Shown: positions 1 to 60,982 of the stretch, one piece after another
Position numbering within the stretch: the stretch's first letter is position 1
Layout of the letters: every line of letters begins with the position of its first letter
DNA from: Cristatella mucedo
Lineage: Eukaryota > Bryozoa > Phylactolaemata > Cristatellidae
Length of the DNA stretch: 64,000 nucleotides
Assembly (NCBI GenBank): GCA_009760855.2
Contig: WPIO01000027.1
Span: forward strand, 3,090,501 to 3,154,500
Direction of reading: 5' to 3'
Translations under genes and position numbers: made by a program
The notes under the pieces: generated by a model
What the model was told of the DNA's origin: nothing
The model's database searches: none
What the model saw: only the letters and a program-made list of their open reading frames with translations

Positions 1-929
1 GCATTATCAGAACTATACCGTGTCCAGGAAATAGCCAGCCAGGTCTATGTGACAGCAACTCTGCCGCTTGGCCATCCTAGCGGCCTAATAGTTGTATCTG
101 CAACAGATTTCACACACTTTATTTTTTAAATTGGGTTTTCGGTAAGAATCGTTGTCACCCAATTACGAGCCACCATAGATCACCAAGCGATATACTCACA
201 GACGCAATGACAGAACGCGAAAGACAAAAGCTCGAAATGCCAGCAATCCCGAAAATTATGCGCATGGCAAAAGCGAGCAACTTTACTTAATATAATCGAT
301 TTAATCGATATAACTTGCTTTCTTTCTTCCAAATCAATACTGTTTTACCAAGAAGAAATAAATATTGCTTTGTACGGCAAGTTTGGAAGTAAAAAATAGT
401 AAGTCAAGTCACGCGTTTTTAATGCAATTGCTGTTATGCAACAATTATTATAAGAAATATTTTTTTTATGAAAATAGATTAACAAAAACTAGGCATGTAA
501 CAATTGTAGAGGTTGCCAAAGCAAAATATGTTCACCTTAATCAAAGCCTGGAGACTATGATACCAAAATATGGAACAGCTCTAGCGGGAGACTACATTTG
601 AGGAATCGCACACAACCTCAGCACCTAATTGAAAAATAGACAAACATTGTTAGGTTATATCAACACTTTCTATATATCTAAGCCACTTAAAAATATATTC
701 AAATGCATGCATATGATGTAATGCTATGAGATGCATACTGTGCATTTATTTTCTTTCAAAAATTACCCTAACTATGAATATCTTTTCAAAATAGTACTCC
801 TTAAAAATGTTTGGCAGTTTTTGGCAATACAATATCATTACCAAAATTCGGAGGCTCCGAATGGCTTCGCTCGGTACCTATACGTAGGAGCTGCAGTCCA
901 GGTCCGGTCTAGGGAGAGTCGGGAAGCTA
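1..929. other. Unassigned flank
   Basis: AT-rich sequence with several short chance reading frames. I recognise no gene, RNA or clear repeat. Part of 838-929 could belong to the LINE that follows. Confidence 0.4.
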
Positions 930-2645
930 GCGATATGGTAATTAATATGTCATTAGCCTCAGGTCGTGTCCCAGCACCTTTCAAAAAAAGTATGTAGGCT
1001 TTAGTCAGGCCACTTCTCAAGAAAGCGAAACTAAACCAAGAGAACTTGAGCAACTACCACCCAGTATCCCTTCTACTATTCTTATCAAAGACACTGGAAC
1101 GAGTCGTGGCGGACCAGCTGAACTCATATGTTAAAACTTCAAACCTTGCTAGTAAGTTCCAGTCTGGCTTTAGAGCTAATCACTCAAGAGAATCAGCATT
1201 GCTTAGGGTGTACAGCGACCTACTTAGGAATGCAGACATAGGTAGAGTGTCTCTCCTTGTTTTGATCGATCTTTCGGCAGCTTTTGATACTATCGATCAC
1301 AAAGTTTTTCTAGAGTGTCTTACATCTCACCTGGGCATCATTGGCACTGCTCTGCAAGGGTTCAGGTCCTATCTCAGTGGCAGACTCCAGAGTATTGACG
1401 TGAATGGACAAAGATCATCCGAGGTACCTCTCAAATATGGGATACCTCAGGGCTCCGTGCTAGGTCCGGTTCTTTTCACGGTTTATACTCTCCCCCTTGC
1501 TGATGTGATTGCCAATCACAATCTAGGCTTTCACTTCTATGCGGATGACACTCAGTTGTACCTATGCTTTGATCCCTCCCAGCCTTTGAGCATCTCGAAT
1601 TCTCTCAACTCACTTGCTGCATGTGTTGATGACATCTGCACATGGATGGTAGCAAATTTTCTAAAACTAAACGATGATAAAACTAACTTACTAGTTATGG
1701 GCAAACCCAGTGTGCTTCAGAAATTGGAATGGCTGACGCGCAAAATTGGCTCTGCCAGCATGTCTTCTGTTGAATCAGCTCGAAATCTTGGTGTCATGTT
1801 ACAATGTGACCTCTCTTTAGACGACCATATCAGCTCCACAATCAAGTCTGCCTATTTTCAGCTACACAACATTGCAAAACTTCGGGCTTGTTTAGATAAG
1901 GATACCACGTGTAAGTTGGTCCATGCATTTGTGACATCCCATCTTGACTTTTATAACTCACTGCTTGCTGGCCTACCGGCATGTGCAATCGGGCGACTAC
2001 AGCTAGTGCAAAACTCTGCAGCTAGGCTCGTCTGTCGTGAGCGTCGCAGTTGCCACATCACACCACTTCTCGCCGACCTGCACTGGCTCCCAGTAAAGCA
2101 ACGAATCGACTTCAAGGTTTTGCCGCTCACTTTTCGGTTACTTCATTCTTTGGCTCCAGTCTATCTCTCAGATCTATTCCCCCACCAGGCCAAGCATCAT
2201 ACCACCCGCTTTTCGGAATCCAACAGTCTACCAATACCTCGTACAAACCTCAAATCCTTTGGAGACGGTGCATTTGGTTTGTATGCTCTTAATGCCTGGA
2301 ACTCCCTCCCGACTTGCATCACAACATTCGCTGACTAGACCACATTTAAAAAGAAATTAAAAACACCAATCTAGGACAGCATTTAGTGGTTCCTTGTGAC
2401 TCGTTCTTGATGTGCTTATGCGTGCTGACACTGTTGTTTGCTGCCACTAACCACACTTGCATGCTGACCCTGTGCAATTCAGCCCTAACCATGTTATTCA
2501 TGTTGTTTATCAAGCATGATATTACTCACCAGTCAATCGTGTTTCCCTTAGCAGAAAATGTAAAGCGTCTAGAAAGTGATTAAGTTCTCAGAGGGCGCTC
2601 TATCACGTGCATTATTATTATTATTGTTACTATTATTATTATTAT
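930..2645 (+). mobile_element. L2/CR1-like non-LTR retrotransposon (family LINE1 here), 5'-truncated, nearly open RT frame
   Basis: The reverse transcriptase frame is visible from about 930 to 2338. Seen in order: LVRPLLKK, SNYHPVSLL, FQSGFRANHS, LIDLSAAFDTIDH, GIPQGSVLGP and the catalytic FYADDTQLY (YADD at about 1538-1549), then the C-terminal tail LNAWNSLPT. These are RT motifs of L2/CR1/Jockey-type LINEs. The frame is broken by a TAG at 995-997 and ends at a TAG at 2336-2338, where sister copies read Leu, so the last residues are lost. The 3' UTR ends in a hairpin-forming tail (about 2558-2610) and an impure (ATT)n run at about 2612-2645. No endonuclease domain or ORF1 is seen, so the 5' end is missing. 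The left boundary is uncertain. This is the longest copy in the window; other copies are listed separately. Confidence 0.92.
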
Positions 2646-3775
2646 GGTCAGACAGCCAAGCACTGCGGTAAGCGACAGATGATAAACCTGGACTGGGATC
2701 AAACGAGACGAGATAACTAAACGATTAGCACTCAGGGATAGCCTCTGGACAATGTCGGCTTCACCCTTCCTCATGCACCCGCGACTGCCTTAAGCCTGCC
2801 GGTCAGAAATCGGTCTTTGCAGAATTTTTGCGAAACTTCCTTAGACCTCTTAGACCATTAATGTCTATTCACTTAGCAGCATGCTGCCTTAAGCTTTCGC
2901 GCCGGAAGTCGCTCTGGCTATCAGCGTGAGCAGCAGAAAACTCTCCCACGCAACGCCAGCTACTTATGTCCCTTGCGACGTTTAGGTGTTTACAGACGGA
3001 GGCAGACGCAAAGCGGTAGATTACTGCTGTCTGTCCGTACGTCGGGTTAGACTTTGGCTGCCGAGGCGCAGCCGACAGGCACCCTCTCTGAGAGAAGCCG
3101 CCACAATCCGCCACGCGTCGGTACCTACGCGTCGCCTCTGCCAGCCCCGTACTTTCGAGCGACAGCAGCGGCAGGCCAGCGTTCGCAGAGCTCGTTACGT
3201 AGCCGTCGCAATCTGAGCTGCCCAACTTGGGATCGCTTGAGCGACCGCCTGCTCACCGGGGGGGGGGGGCGGAGGACGAGATTTGCGGTGGCGCTGCTGT
3301 TGAGCTTGCTAAAAACAAGCTATTCAGCTAGGCTTGAGCCCGAGCCGATCTCAGTAGCTTCGTCCGCTACGGCGGGGGACCGCGAATCCGCAACACGAAA
3401 TCGCAACACGAATCCGAACACGCGTCCGCGAATGGGCAGCAGCAGCCTACGCGCAGCCGGGCGGAGGCGGTATTATTCGAGACGCCCCGCCTACTTCGCC
3501 GGGTCGCAGCTTCTCCGGGTACGTGCGTGCGCATCTCGAGCTGAAATAGCGTCCGTCGCCTCCGTCGCGAGGCCCCGTCTTGCAAGCTAACCGGTTCCCA
3601 AGTCGTCGGCGAGCTGCCTCGGCGGGTCAGGGCGAGCTCGCCTCGGTCGGCCAGCGCGTCGATCTGGGAGCACCAGCACCAGCACCAGCAGCGGCGGCGG
3701 CGGCGGCAGCAGCTCGAGGCTCGCGATTCCTCGCCGCTCACTTGGCCGGCAAGCTCGCGGCGGCGCCCTCGACGA

Positions 3776-35412
<31,637 letters not shown>

Positions 35413-35938
35413 ACTCTTGCATGAAGGACTCGCAAATTGATTTCAGATTATTGGCTAAATGTCTCCGAAGAGGAGGACTGACCAGCTAGTCGTACTCTTG
35501 GCCTCTCCTCCTCTGACCTTTTATTGGAAGGTGACCTGTCGTCTGCTGTTGGTTGTGTTTCGGTGCAAGAGCAGTCACTAAGCTTGGTTTGCTAGCATAG
35601 CAGGCTCAGACCATGTAGGGCAGCCAGCCTGCATTGCCTCAGCAGTTGGCCACCGGTAAGGTGCCGAGGCAACTGCTGCAGACGAAAATACTTGCTCCGG
35701 CTCGTTGTAGTCGATAATGTCCCAAGCAGTGGGCAAGTGCTTGTCATCTTCGGGTTATCAGCACGAGCACGTGCAGCTGCAACCACCTCACTGTAGTATA
35801 CTTGCTGCTTTACAAATTCTAAGACTTCGTTGTTGTGAGTCTGCAATAACCGTAGAAATTGCTGATCCTCAGAACAAGGATCTTGCGGTTACATTGTATT
35901 GCTGGCAGATGGTGCTTTCGCGAAATTAATGTAATGCT

Positions 35939-35944
35939 AATAAA
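35939..35944 (+). terminator. Candidate polyadenylation signal AATAAA of the Gi-alpha gene
   Basis: AATAAA lies about 530 bases past the stop codon, in otherwise unremarkable 3' UTR-like sequence. It is the first good hexamer I see after the stop; actual use is untested. Confidence 0.6.
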
Positions 35945-36233
35945 CAATCGATACGGTTCGATTTGCTATTACAAAGCCCAGCCATAGCCTGGGAGTCGGA
36001 CCTTGATTATGCCTAATTGGCAGTATCGTGCCAACGTACTGCAATCACAGCAGCCTATGTAAGGCTTGATTCTTCCGGAGGCAAGACGACCCTGCAATTG
36101 GTGTAATTACAAATGACACACATTGAAGGAAGGGTAGGAACAGATCCGCATTCGTGCAAGCAAAGATGTGGAATAGGAAACACGACCTAATCAAAAGCGA
36201 GAGACTGATGCCGGAGGTGAGGCAAAAGAGGTG

Positions 36234-36239
<6 letters not shown>
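35945..36239. other. Intergenic sequence
   Basis: Short unique-looking stretch after the Gi-alpha polyA signal. Nothing recognised. Confidence 0.5.
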
Positions 36240-36604
<365 letters not shown>

Positions 36605-38560
36605 CCCAAACGTTCTAGATGTTCTCAGCATGACGAACTGGAGATACAAAGTAAGCATTAGTGGTAATTTTAAGTGAACTAATTTTTCCTTTGGCAGTGG
36701 ATCGTGCCTGGCAATGACTCTTGGTCATTGGCATACAGGATCACATCAAACGGCGGCACTGGTGATGCTCCTTTTTTTATTAGTCCGATGCTGGCATCTT
36801 GTTGCTAAATCAAGTCACTACCAACTATTAGTACGACTAGGCAGCTGCAGTGCATGTCTTGGTGTCAAGTGCTGGAGCAGCTGCAGGTGCAGATATTGCT
36901 TGCGTGCTTGCTTGTCTTCAGATTCTGAAGCTGCATGTGCTAGATGGTTGACCGTGCCAGAAGGGCCTCCTTGAACCTACCCGAAGGGGCACGTCAGGCT
37001 GCCTGACTTGGCTGCCTGCTTGGCCTTTAGATTTGCAATGACTGGCTGCCTCTGACAAAGGGCAACGAATGTCTGGCTACGACTCGTGTAGTCACATCCT
37101 GTCAGAGTATGCAATATATAATCAATTCCGAGAAGATGCAGGCCGTGGCTGTCTGTGGATTTGCGAGAAGATACAAGCAGTGTAGTTTATTTAGCACTTA
37201 ATATAGGGGGCAAAAGTACTCTGCTAGATCGCAATATCCTCTGAGCAGCCCTTGAAGCTTCGAGCAGTGATGACATAAAGAAAATATGCACGGGTGACTA
37301 GCCTTATATTGCTTGCTAAGTCTTCATTAACATTGTGCCATACAGTGCATTCTGTCTCAATCATCCATGATATCAAGCTCAGTGTCACTATTGACATGGA
37401 AATGCATAAGTAATCAGCCAGCTCAATAATCAAGAGCAGTTACATTGTTCTTCAATTGGCTATCTGGTGGCAAGCACCATTCGGGTAGGTACCGAAATAA
37501 GTTTTCAGTTTCTTGTTAAGATTTTCTTAGTGCATTGAGGTAAAATAAGTCTACCGGGTTACGGAAGTAGATGGCTATACAAGGTTTTCGTAATTGAACA
37601 TCCCAGTCGGGTGCCTCTGATGCCATATCCTAGTAGTTCGAGCAAAGTGAGAAAATATCCGCCACCAGTGGACACATGAAACCCAATAAGGAAACTTGCG
37701 TTTTCTCAACATCCCCAATTTTCTTGCTAGAAAATTTAAGAATGACACTAAAATATGTATAATAGCACAACAAATTCAGGTTTTTTGATTATTGCTCTGT
37801 TAAGGTTAAGCATTTATTGCACCAGCTAAAATCCACTCAGCATTTTGAAATCACATCCAATTTGCTTTAGCTGCAATTTCTTCTAGATTGGTGTTCGCCA
37901 TCAGTCGTACGTGTGTGTTTGCTCATGAAAGCATTATTTATTCATCGTCAGCAGTAACTCCACAACAAACTGAAACTGGTATAAGGGACGAAATCGTGGC
38001 TGAGCCAAACATTTGCAGTGGGTGACGCAGCAACGACGAGTCCACTGACCGCCATCATCCATCCATCATCGAAAGAGCATCAGGGAAGTGAATGCAGAAG
38101 CGGATGCAGAAGCGGATGCAGAAGCAGATGCAGAATCTGGAGCAGATGCAGGAGCCTGGAGAAGAAAACCACTCTTGTAGCCGAGGTTTTGCTACTCGGG
38201 AGAGGCACAAAAATACAAGACGAGAGATGCAATGACGAAAGATCGTGGGCCATCTGAAACCAACGATATTTCGAGTGCCAGTATATATGGTCAAAATATG
38301 GCTGTTCGCCATCGGAGCTCAGCTTCAGGTTCTTAAAGTGACATCAACCAGTTTTGTTTGAGCTTGACTACAGAGGCGATACACCTGCAAAGACCAATTT
38401 TCTCCTCAGTAGGGCTACCATTTTTGCTTAGGTATGATTGTGGAGACATTCTTCATTAATGTAACGCCCTACAAGAATTAAATCTCTACCCTGGCGCTTT
38501 ACATGTGCGGTAGGGCTCGGACCTACGCCCGCCCAGCCTTTGGCTTGCAGCTGCAGACTT
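36605..38560. other. Intergenic sequence
   Basis: No supported gene. A degenerate 12-bp repeat (AGAAGCGGATGC type) lies at about 38092-38155 and a reversed LINE-type tail at about 38455-38515 (GCCCTACAAGAATTAAATCT). Confidence 0.5.
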
Positions 38561-38565
38561 GGTTT

Positions 38566-38567
<2 letters not shown>

Positions 38568-38627
<60 letters not shown>

Positions 38628-38645
38628 AGAGAAAGAGAGAGAGCG
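38568..38645. repeat. (GA)n microsatellite
   Basis: GA run with one GGAGA interruption; a second shorter run lies at 39029-39060. Confidence 0.95.
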
Positions 38646-39027
38646 AGGATTTTGCTGAGGGGGTCGTGACATGATCGGAGTGGTGTGAGGAAAAAAGGTC
38701 ATTCTTTTTTCAAAGATCCAGATTGGCTTGGCGTCGGGAAGCCTGAGGACGTTATGCCCTCCGTTCGACTCGCTGTCCACGCCTCAACCAGACTTGCATG
38801 CTTGGCCCAACCAAGAAACATGCGTCTAGAGTTTTTGTATTTGGACATCGAATGTGCAGGCGCGAACCACCACAAGCACACACGCTGCTTGTGGCATGGA
38901 GCCAAGACCGCATCCGACACCCAATGAGCCTGACGCGTGTATCATTGCACAGCGAAATTGCAGCAGTGTCATGTCACAACACTGAATTTAAGGCACATGA
39001 ACTCCGCAGTCAGACTCACTCGCTGAG

Positions 39028-39064
<37 letters not shown>

Positions 39065-39837
39065 AGAGAGACATAAATACACACACTGACAAACAGATAT
39101 GCAATTAAGAGCCCTCATCTGCGCACTCAGACCCATACCCACGCCCATACACTCCCACAACCGTAAGCACTGGGTGGGCGTGAGTGGCCTCTGTGATCTT
39201 ACAAGTGGGCGGGCGTGGGTGGGTATTCGCTTGCCTTACAAAATCCCACTTAAGGGTGGCTTTAGGAGTTCAAGCGCCCGAGTCTGCCAACAGTTCTGGT
39301 GGTGCCAAATGAGGAATTTTGCGAGGAGTTTTCAAGCCGAGTTTTGGTTGGTTCCGCTGGATTCGGGCATCAGATTGGAATCGGGACGCCGGGCTTTCAA
39401 AGTTCACGTCGACATTGCCAAATTCCTCCGAATCACGGCGAACGTCCACGCTGGGTCTAACTGTTCAGGAGTGACCTTTTACTAGATGATCACATCAGCT
39501 CCTCAGACACATTTTCAGCAATGTGCGATTACAAAAATTTGGCACAGCTTAAAACAGGTACCACAGCCAAGCTTGTCATTGTGATAGTTAACCTTTGGTT
39601 GAGTTAATTCTGACATGCGAATATTGATGCACACTTCTCGCATTCAAACTTCTATTCAATAAAAATTGCTTGCGACCCAAAAGTCCTAGGGATGTGTTAT
39701 TGGATGGCTAAAAGTCGGAGCACGTAGTGGTCAGAACCCTTTTCTATCAGTTTATCTCACCATAAACAATTCTCGGATCCGGGTCAGAGACTTGCTTGAG
39801 GTGTGACGTGGTGCCCTAGCTTTTTGAAAAAGCAGTA
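38646..39837. other. Intergenic sequence
   Basis: No supported gene. A roughly 50-base LINE1 scrap (GTGACCTTTTACTAGATGAT..) is present at about 39465-39515. Confidence 0.5.
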
Positions 39838-40340
39838 CAGTGGTGCCTTGCCTTACGAATGTCCCGACTAACAAGTTTCTCGAGATACGAGCCGTCTCTC
39901 GACCAATTTTATGCTTAGTATTGAGATCTAAAATTCTGGTTATGAGCCAGCTTCAGATAACCCACCGCTAGTTGGTGAAGTGACCGTCACTGTGAACGCC
40001 GAAACATCCACCCAGCATCCCAAGTCTCAGACGTTCACTTTAAGCGGTTAGCTCGCCGTAGAAGCATGATTTTTGTGCTTGTATTTGTGCTTGCAGTTAT
40101 TTTGCAAAACTTCGTCTACCCATCATTCATCGAAAGAAAGCGAAGAACAGTGCTGCGAGGAAGAAGCGGAGGATTCAATGCATTGAATTAGAGATAGAAA
40201 TGATTGAAAACATGGCCAAGGTGTGCGCACAGTCGACTTGGCAAAGCGATACGAGCGTAGCACTTCAACGATCTGCGAAATCGTGCAATGAAGCAGGAGT
40301 CACTAAAGGCTATAACACCAGCCAACGGCATTACCATCTT
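39838..40340 (+). mobile_element. pogo/Tigger-like DNA transposon, 5' part only
   Basis: Left terminal repeat CAGTGGTGCCTTGCCTTACG at 39838, preceded by TA. Within about 40110-40290 the plus strand encodes a lysine/arginine-rich start (AARKKRRIQCIELEIEMIE). After a one-base frameshift it reads HGQGVRTVDLAKRYERSTS and TICEI, a pogo/CENP-B type helix-turn-helix. A TGA follows, and at about 40341 the sequence becomes a LINE1 copy, so the catalytic domain is absent. No right-hand terminal repeat was found. Confidence 0.72.
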
Positions 40341-40815
40341 CGTTGCTCGATCTTTCATCAGCTTTTGATGCTATCGATCAACAAGTCCCTTTTGAGCGCC
40401 TCTCATCTCGCCTGGGCATCACTGGCACTGCATTGCAATGTTTCCGGTCCTATCGCAGTGGGAGATTCCAGAGTATTGATGAAGTCGTGAATTATTTATT
40501 ATTATTGAACTATTAATGAGTGAATGAACAAAAAACATCAGAGGAACCACTGCAATATGGGGTACCTCAGAGAGATGTGTCTGGTCCCGTTCTTTTCACG
40601 GTGTATACTCTCCCTCTAGCCGATGCGATTGCCAAGCACAATCTAGGCTTTCACTTCTATGCAGATGGCACTCAGTCGTACCTTTGCTTTGATCCATCCC
40701 AGCCCTCTAGCACGTCGATATCTCTTAACTCCCTTGCGGCATGTATTGATGACATATGCACATGGATGGCAGCCAACTTTCTTAAATTGAATGATGATAA
40801 AATAAATTTTCGGAG
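40341..40815 (+). mobile_element. Internal LINE1 fragment
   Basis: Begins in the RT core (DLSSAFDAIDQQ-like), continues through a roughly 40-base AT-rich insertion at about 40483-40525 to YGVPQRDVSGPVLF and FHFYADGTQSYL. The YADD catalytic box reads YADG and is dead. It ends at NDDKIN without a 3' tail. Confidence 0.85.
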
Positions 40816-41023
40816 ATTTTGGAATCAGCAACGGACCTAAGAAGCGTCCCACTGTGTCCTCAGACATTCGCTCAGAAAGAGTCAATAGCGCTGGTCAGTC
40901 GATCATTGATAGCTTTCACAGCCTCCACTCTTGCACTCCACCTAGTTGCAGAGTCACGTTAGAATGGGATGGCTAAATTCTTCCCACCTCGCATGCTAAA
41001 TGCTAATTCCAGCATCGGCCTGG

Positions 41024-41556
41024 GCAAGTTCTTACGCTGACCCACAAGGCCTGACACGGTTTGGCTCCTTCGTATCTAGCTGAACTGCTGCATCAGTTTC
41101 AGCCTCTTCGAGCCCTCAGGTCCTGTGTGGACAATAAATTAGCTGTTCCATTCCTCCGCTTAAAGAACGTTGGCGACAGAAGCTTTAGCTCTGCAGGTCC
41201 TAGACTGTGGAACTCACTTCCACAGTTCTTACGCAACGACAACTACTCTCCTGCTGCTGACTATGGCCACTATTTTTTTACTATGGCTGCAATTTTACAA
41301 TTATGGCTACACCTTTTCAGCGGTCCTGAACTGCTACTTCCATGCTACTCACTTCCTCAACTGCTCTCCTGACTCTGCTATGCTTCTCACTTTCTCTTGG
41401 TTGCGTGAGACGAAGTCTGCTGGCTACCGAATGCGTACCGAAAGCCGCTTAGGCTGTGAGTGCACCATACAAAACTCTACTGCATAACGCCCACATAGTC
41501 TTTATGGCTTTGTGGAGTTACAGCCGGAGATACATTACATTACAGTGTCGGCAGCT
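41024..41556 (+). mobile_element. LINE of a second family (LINE2), 3' part, plus strand
   Basis: Translation gives APSYLAELLHQF, LRSCVDNKLAVPF and GDRSFSSAGPRLWNSLPQ, the C-terminal end of an L2/CR1-like RT protein different from LINE1. The 3' end reads GTGGAGTTACAGCCGGAGAT then ACATTACATTACA, so this family ends in ACATT units and not ATT. It lies just upstream of the FBXL13-like promoter. Confidence 0.85.
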
Positions 41557-41699
41557 CGGCGCCCCTGAAGATCATATAAACCCTGTCGACGGAAAGGCTG
41601 TTTCCCTTCTGACATTGCGGGTCGCGGTTGAAATGCGCCGTAATTCGATTCTCCGGATGTTCCAGCGCCTTGGCCGGCGACGGAAGTTTGAGGCTTCCG

Positions 41700-41714
41700 G
41701 TAACCAATAGCGAC
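41700..41714 (+). promoter_or_regulatory. RFX X-box-like site upstream of the ciliary gene
   Basis: GTAACCAATAGCGAC fits the X-box form GTNRCC-N(0-3)-RGYAAC with a 3-base spacer and one mismatch (G for A in the second half). It is about 48 bases upstream of the ATG at 41762, where X-boxes of ciliary genes are expected. The site also overlaps a CCAAT-like AACCAATAG. Confidence 0.5.
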
Positions 41715-41761
41715 CGCGGTAAACCCCTCCCTCCGGTACCCAGCCCAGTCACAAGCCGAGA

Positions 41762-58303
<16,542 letters not shown>

Positions 58304-58635
58304 GTAAGAGCTGACCAACGTGCTTCTTCCTCCCCATTTGCTCCGGGCTTTGGGCTGTAGTGTCAGCCGGATGTACAAAGCGCTACAAAGTCCCTTAAAA
58401 GTACCGCAGTGCCAGAAAGAAGCAGAATTTACCGCATCGACTTCAGAAGTTGAGCCCAATACCTAGACAGCCGGGTACAATTGGCATACAGGCTTCAACC
58501 ATTTTGACAGAAATAGCACTGTGCCGTGGAAGAAACAACACTCCACAGAATGAAACAATGCTAGTCGCGGCCTCAGATGAGGTGCATACTTTTTTATGCA
58601 ACTTATTACAATCGAAACTTCGTATAGTTCTTAGG

Positions 58636-59430
58636 CAGCATAGCCTAGATGCTTCATAGCACAGTAGTAATAGGCAGACTTGAGTGTGGAGCCGTTGTGG
58701 TCGTCTAGTGAAAGATCACCTTGGAATAGAACACCCAGATTGTGTGCAAATGCTACGGGAGATGTACTGGCCAAGCCTATTTTGTGGGTGCGGTTTTTCA
58801 GTTTCTGACTCACACTTGGTTTTCTAACTGCAAGTCCGCTGGTTTTATCGTCATTCGATTTGAGAAGTTTTGCTGCCATCCAGGTGCAGATGTCAGAAAT
58901 ACTTGCAGTAAAATAGTTGATAGTGTTCGATGTACTTGAAGGCATGGAAGAATTTGAGCACAGGTACAGCTGTGTGCCATCAGCATAGAAGTGAAAGCCT
59001 AGATTTTGATTATGCTTACATCGGCTTGTGAGAGAGTATAACTTGTGAAAAGAAGTGGACCAAACACAGATCCCAGTGGTATCCGAATACTTTTAAGGCT
59101 CCTCAGATGCATCATGATAACATCTCACATGCATAACATCTGATAACATAAGCATGTTATGTCAAAGCTCAGATGTTAACAGAAATTCTTATAAGTGGCC
59201 CCCTAAGGTAGGATCTAAACCATTGCATTGTAGTGCCAATGGTGCCCATGTGAGATGAAAAGTACTCAAGAAAGACTTGGTCATTATTAGTATCAAATGC
59301 TGCCGAAAGATCCAGTAAAACAAGTGGAGAGATTCTACCTAAATCTTCATTCCTGAGAAGGTTGTTAAACACTTGCAGCAGTGCATGGAACCTGACTGGA
59401 ACATACAAGCTAGGTTTGAAGTTTAACTAT
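58636..59430 (-). mobile_element. LINE1 fragment, minus strand
   Basis: Reverse complement encodes LLRNEDLGRISPLVLLDLSA (about 59250-59360) and ISDICTWMAAKLLKSNDDK through GDLSLDDH (about 58680-58900). The catalytic region between is decayed. It lies in the last intron of the window. Confidence 0.85.
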
Positions 59431-59611
59431 ATGAGTTTAGCTGATTTTCCACAACTTTTCCCGTGTACTTGATTGGTAAAGCAGTAGGGAGCCGAGGCAT
59501 TCGTTGCTAGAGTTCTCCTGGTCTAGTTTTCTCTTGCTAAATCATGGCCTACTATTAGCCATATTTGAAGGATGCATAGGCAAGACCTGTGGTTAAGGGC
59601 ATATTTATTAA

Positions 59612-60460
59612 TGCAATGTATCTCTGTCTGTAACTATACAAAGGCAATAAGACTAAGTGGGTGTTATGTAGGAGAGTTTGCTTTAGCACTATCAAAGCTT
59701 AAGGGACTTTTGGTAAGCATACTGTAGCCAACAGGCTCCATTTTGCACAAACGGAAAGTGAGAAGCATAGCTGAGTCAAGCGGGCAGTTGAGGAAGTGAG
59801 TAGCATGGAAGTAGCAGCTCGGGGTGGCCGGAAAGGATATACCACGGTTGGCAGGCAGCAGGGTAGTATATGCCGGAGCATACGAATTGTGGAAGTTAGT
59901 TCCACATTCCAGGACTTGCTGAGCACAAACTTCAGTCGCCAATGGTAGTTAACCATAGGAATAGAATGGCTAATTTATTTTTTATAGAAGACCTGGGGGC
60001 ACGATGAGGTTGAAACTGTTACAGCATTTCAGCTAGGTATGAAGGAGCCAAGCCATGGCGGACCTTGCACAAGTATTGCATAATTTTGCCTTCTCTGTTG
60101 ATTGAACGGCAGCTATCACAGCGCCTTCAGTAAAGGAGACACATGGCTAAAAGTCTGGGACTTGTTGACTAGCATTGCACCAACATCCATTCATCCCAAC
60201 TTGCAGAGGCGTTATGGCTTTTTCCAGTAGCACAATCGAAACAGAATGGCAGTAATCCATTTCAGACAGAACCGGGAGGCGAGTTCGAGTTTTAGCAAGC
60301 AACCGTAGTAGACAGTCCTAATCGTATGCAAGGCTCGAACGTGATAGCTAGCAGTGAAAGCAGTCATCTTAATAAAGCTATCAAACTTTAAGCTGCTATA
60401 AAGAGGATAGCTAAGTTGTAAGCATGTGACAATGATTGCACTTTGCATCACTAATTAGCT
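59612..60460 (-). mobile_element. LINE2 copy, minus strand
   Basis: Starts with the reversed ACATT-type end (AATGCAATGTATCTCTGTCT) and keeps the C-terminal and upstream RT segments of LINE2 in reverse. Confidence 0.82.
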
Positions 60461-60542
60461 AAGCAAATGCTCGTAATCCAGCCGAAGGCTTGAGGTTTTG
60501 GGCATGCCATCAGGATCACCACTAACCATACTTATATCTAAT

Positions 60543-60760
60543 ACCACACGTATCTAATGCATCTATCTCCTTCTGTAACTCCACAAAGTCATTAAGACCA
60601 TGTGGATGTTACACAGGAGAGTTTTGTATAGCGCACTCACAGCCTGAGGGGTCTTCGGTACGCATTCGGCAGCCCACAGACTTCATCTCTCACAACAAAG
60701 AGAAAGTGGGAACCATAGCAAGAGTCAGGAGAGCAGTTGAGGTAGTGAGTAGATGTCTAA
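60543..60760 (-). mobile_element. LINE2 3' end, minus strand
   Basis: CTGTAACTCCACAAAGTCAT, GGAGAGTTTTGTATAGCGCA and GTCAGGAGAGCAGTTGAGGT as in the other LINE2 copies, ending abruptly near 60760. Confidence 0.8.
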
Positions 60761-60982
60761 TACAGAAGCAGCATATTTCGCTACAGACAAATAGGCGACT
60801 GTCTTGCTTGTGTATAGTTCGATGGTTTTTCACTCGCCATAAGGGATGACACTGATGTGATGCAAGTCTATTCTAAGTGAATTCGGCCACGAATGATACG
60901 TGTCTGATAAGCTGGTGGGCGAGAAATGGATGAAGCACAAATGAATGGCATAAATGAGCAGCTGTATCGTCACTGTACAAGC

